Shown in pieces: positions 4,939-6,117 of a stretch of DNA of 6,117 nt. Below the pieces are notes generated by a model, which was not told the origin of the DNA, ran no database searches, and worked only from the letters and a program-made list of their open reading frames with translations. The position numbers were made by a program, and so were the translations under genes. Position 1 is the first letter of the stretch; the number at the start of each line of letters is the position of its first letter. The DNA lies in assembly GCA_016235225.1 (NCBI GenBank), contig JACRLS010000023.1, forward strand, positions 3,328 to 9,444, read 5' to 3'. The DNA is from Nitrospirota bacterium. GTDB taxonomy: Bacteria > Nitrospirota > Nitrospiria > Nitrospirales > Nitrospiraceae.

Positions 4939-5915
4939 AATTTCACTTCGATGAAGGCTTTGCGCTTGATGTCACCCATCCAACGCTGGTACTGGTCCTC
5001 GGTCTTCTGCTGATGCACCAGGCCCTGAATTTCATTCTTCACCTGGGCGAACGGTCGAAACTGTGACGGCTTCTTCTCGTCCAGCCGGATGATGTGCCAG
5101 CCTTGAATCGTCTCGATGGGAGCGGAAATCTGACCGGGCCCGAGTCCTGAGACCACCCGTTCGATCTCCGGCTCCAGCTCCCCTTGCCGCACAAACCCGA
5201 GGGCGCCTCCTTTGACCGACTCGGCCCCCTCGGACTGCTGAAGCGCGATCTCAGCAAAGTCCCCACCGTTCTTCAGCGCCGCGTGCACCGACGCAATCCG
5301 CTTCCGGAACTCCTTGACTTCTTCGGCGGCTTTTTGCTTCAGGAGGATCTGGCTGATTCGATACTCCTCCGGCAACGAGAAGCGCGTCTGGTGGGAGCCG
5401 TAGTAGCGCTCCAGTTCGGGCTGGAGCACCATGATGCCGCTGCGGACCTCCCGGTCCATGACCCGCATCATGACCAATTGTTCTTTGAGGGCTTTCCGCT
5501 CCCTGGGATTGTTCTCGTCGACGCGCTCGCCCTGCTTTTCGAGTTGGCGGATGGCTTGGTTCACTTCCTCCTCGGACACCTCCATTCCGCGAGCCTGGGC
5601 CCACTGGAGCTGGAGCTTCCGCTCGATCATCCGACTCAGGGCGATGTATTCGAGTTGTTGGATTCGCCGTTGGAGCTCGGCCCCCTTATACTGTTCACGA
5701 AGCCGCTGCTCTTCCCCGGCGATCTCCGACCGCACCTCGGACTGCATAATCAGTTCTTTGTTGACGATGGCCACGATGCGATCGGTTATCGTCGCGGCGC
5801 CCGCCGGCCTGATCGGATCGAGGAGACCCCACAGGATGAGGCCCGAACAGACCAAGATCCCGAAAGACCCGCACGCAGCGAGTCGTGAGCGTCTGGCGAG
5901 GAGCCTGTCCAACAT
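4935..5915 (-). CDS. Exported SurA-like / parvulin-type peptidyl-prolyl cis-trans isomerase
   Basis: The 326-residue protein is a periplasmic foldase that probably helps outer-membrane or secreted proteins fold. From ATG 5915 it has a basic N-region, a hydrophobic stretch at about 16-33 and AGA-A near residues 38-41 as a likely signal-peptidase site; an uncleaved anchor is also possible. Residues about 44-165 form a helical SurA_N-like chaperone region starting ITDRIVAIVNKELI. Residues about 184-281 are one parvulin domain, with YRISQILLK, GGDFAEIALQQSEG, GGALGFVRQGEL and GWHIIRLDE. E. coli SurA has two parvulin domains, so this is a one-domain relative and I give no symbol. A charged helix forms the C-terminus. 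The frame is open to a TTG at 6098, but the extra N-terminus is arginine-rich and would bury the signal peptide. No clear Shine-Dalgarno precedes 5915 or the alternative ATG at 5948. The start codon lies in the arm of an inverted repeat. Confidence 0.9.
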   Translation of the reverse strand: MLDRLLARRSRLAACGSFGILVCSGLILWGLLDPIRPAGAATITDRIVAIVNKELIMQSEVRSEIAGEEQRLREQYKGAELQRRIQQLEYIALSRMIERKLQLQWAQARGMEVSEEEVNQAIRQLEKQGERVDENNPRERKALKEQLVMMRVMDREVRSGIMVLQPELERYYGSHQTRFSLPEEYRISQILLKQKAAEEVKEFRKRIASVHAALKNGGDFAEIALQQSEGAESVKGGALGFVRQGELEPEIERVVSGLGPGQISAPIETIQGWHIIRLDEKKPSQFRPFAQVKNEIQGLVHQQKTEDQYQRWMGDIKRKAFIEVKF

Positions 5916-5942
5916 TGCCGTTCGTGACGAGGCGAAGGTTAC

Positions 5943-5970
5943 ACCCATTGCACGAAGCCGGGCAATGGGT
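5943..5970. repeat. 9-bp perfect inverted repeat in the foldase leader
   Basis: ACCCATTGC (5943-5951) and GCAATGGGT (5962-5970) pair perfectly around a 10-base loop. In foldase mRNA it would form a hairpin 28-55 bases upstream of the ATG at 5915, and the alternative ATG at 5948 would lie inside the stem. It may regulate translation or simply be a substructure of the surrounding repeat element. Confidence 0.6.
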
Positions 5971-5993
5971 ACCCGGTCAGGTGCGCGGCCGCA

Positions 5994-6049
5994 GGCCCCG
6001 AAAAACCGGAGGCGTATTCGCTGGATTACGTTGAGGATTTTTCGGGGCC
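5994..6049. repeat. 12-bp perfect inverted repeat
   Basis: GGCCCCGAAAAA (5994-6005) and TTTTTCGGGGCC (6038-6049) are perfect reverse complements around a 32-base loop. It is the inner arm pair of the 5899-6114 element. Each strand reads a GC stem base with an A/T block at the loop side, which is not the usual stem-then-T-run order of an intrinsic terminator. Confidence 0.75.
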
Positions 6050-6117
6050 GAGAACAAAGCAGATGCCTGGGCCTCGTTCGCCGCAGTAGAAAGGTCAATG
6101 TCGGACAGGCTCCTAGA

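Larger units (their letters stand above)
5899..6114. repeat. Palindromic repeat element with 21-bp imperfect terminal inverted repeats
   Basis: The left arm at 5899-5919 (AGGAGCCTGTCC, then A, ACATTG, C, C) and the right arm at 6094-6114 on the minus strand (AGGAGCCTGTCC, then G, ACATTG, A, C) agree at 19 of 21 positions. Two further inverted repeats lie inside (5943-5970 and 5994-6049), giving a nested palindromic layout of about 216 bp. There is no room for a transposase. This is the architecture of a MITE or a large REP-like intergenic element. The left arm covers the first codons and the ATG of the foldase gene. The window ends three bases past the right arm, so a target-site duplication cannot be judged. 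Confidence 0.6.

Noticed and set aside
5184..5888. A 234-codon open frame antisense to the foldase gene
   Set aside because: The foldase frame has clear SurA_N and parvulin motifs. The antisense frame is a leucine-rich mirror with no family resemblance.
5984..5991. GCGGCCGC palindrome
   Set aside because: An 8-bp palindrome of G and C only is unremarkable in DNA of this composition.
5916..6098. N-terminal extension of the foldase to a TTG at 6098
   Set aside because: It would place about 61 arginine-rich residues before the signal peptide, and it runs through the inverted-repeat element.

Overview
The window is about 6.1 kb of GC-rich bacterial DNA. It carries a peptidoglycan glycosyltransferase of the MtgA type, a ribosome-assembly GTPase (EngB) and an exported parvulin-type prolyl isomerase, which fits a Gram-negative, diderm bacterium. 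The protein sequences and the style of the intergenic repeats resemble Nitrospira and other Nitrospirota. This is an impression from family resemblance and cannot be proven from the window alone.

Left block (1-1620, + strand): an uncharacterised 195-residue protein is followed six bases later by a type III isoaspartyl peptidase/L-asparaginase. The two are in the same reading frame and separated by a single stop codon, so they look like one operon with coupled translation.

Middle block (1621-3484) is a decay zone. It holds a 54-residue C-terminal remnant of a WYL-domain transcriptional regulator on the minus strand, a possible 53-residue ORF, and an intact small antitoxin. The antitoxin's PIN-domain toxin partner is broken by an internal amber codon and also lacks a conserved acidic residue. 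A VOC/glyoxalase-family gene follows, broken by one extra base. After that come a tandem heptamer array and a 14-bp imperfect inverted repeat, both between convergent genes.

Right block (3485-6117): mtgA (minus) and engB (plus) diverge from an intergenic gap of about 41 bp. engB then converges on a secreted SurA-like/parvulin foldase gene (minus), and the two stop codons share one CTAG tetranucleotide. The foldase gene begins inside a roughly 216-bp nested inverted-repeat structure (5899-6114) with 21-bp imperfect terminal arms. A degraded copy of the same terminal arm may sit at the left edge of the window.

MtgA and the foldase both act at the cell envelope, and EngB acts on the large ribosomal subunit. 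I see no obvious new multi-gene system here. The most notable items are the decaying toxin-antitoxin module, the cluster of broken genes and the palindromic repeat element that overlaps the start of the foldase gene.
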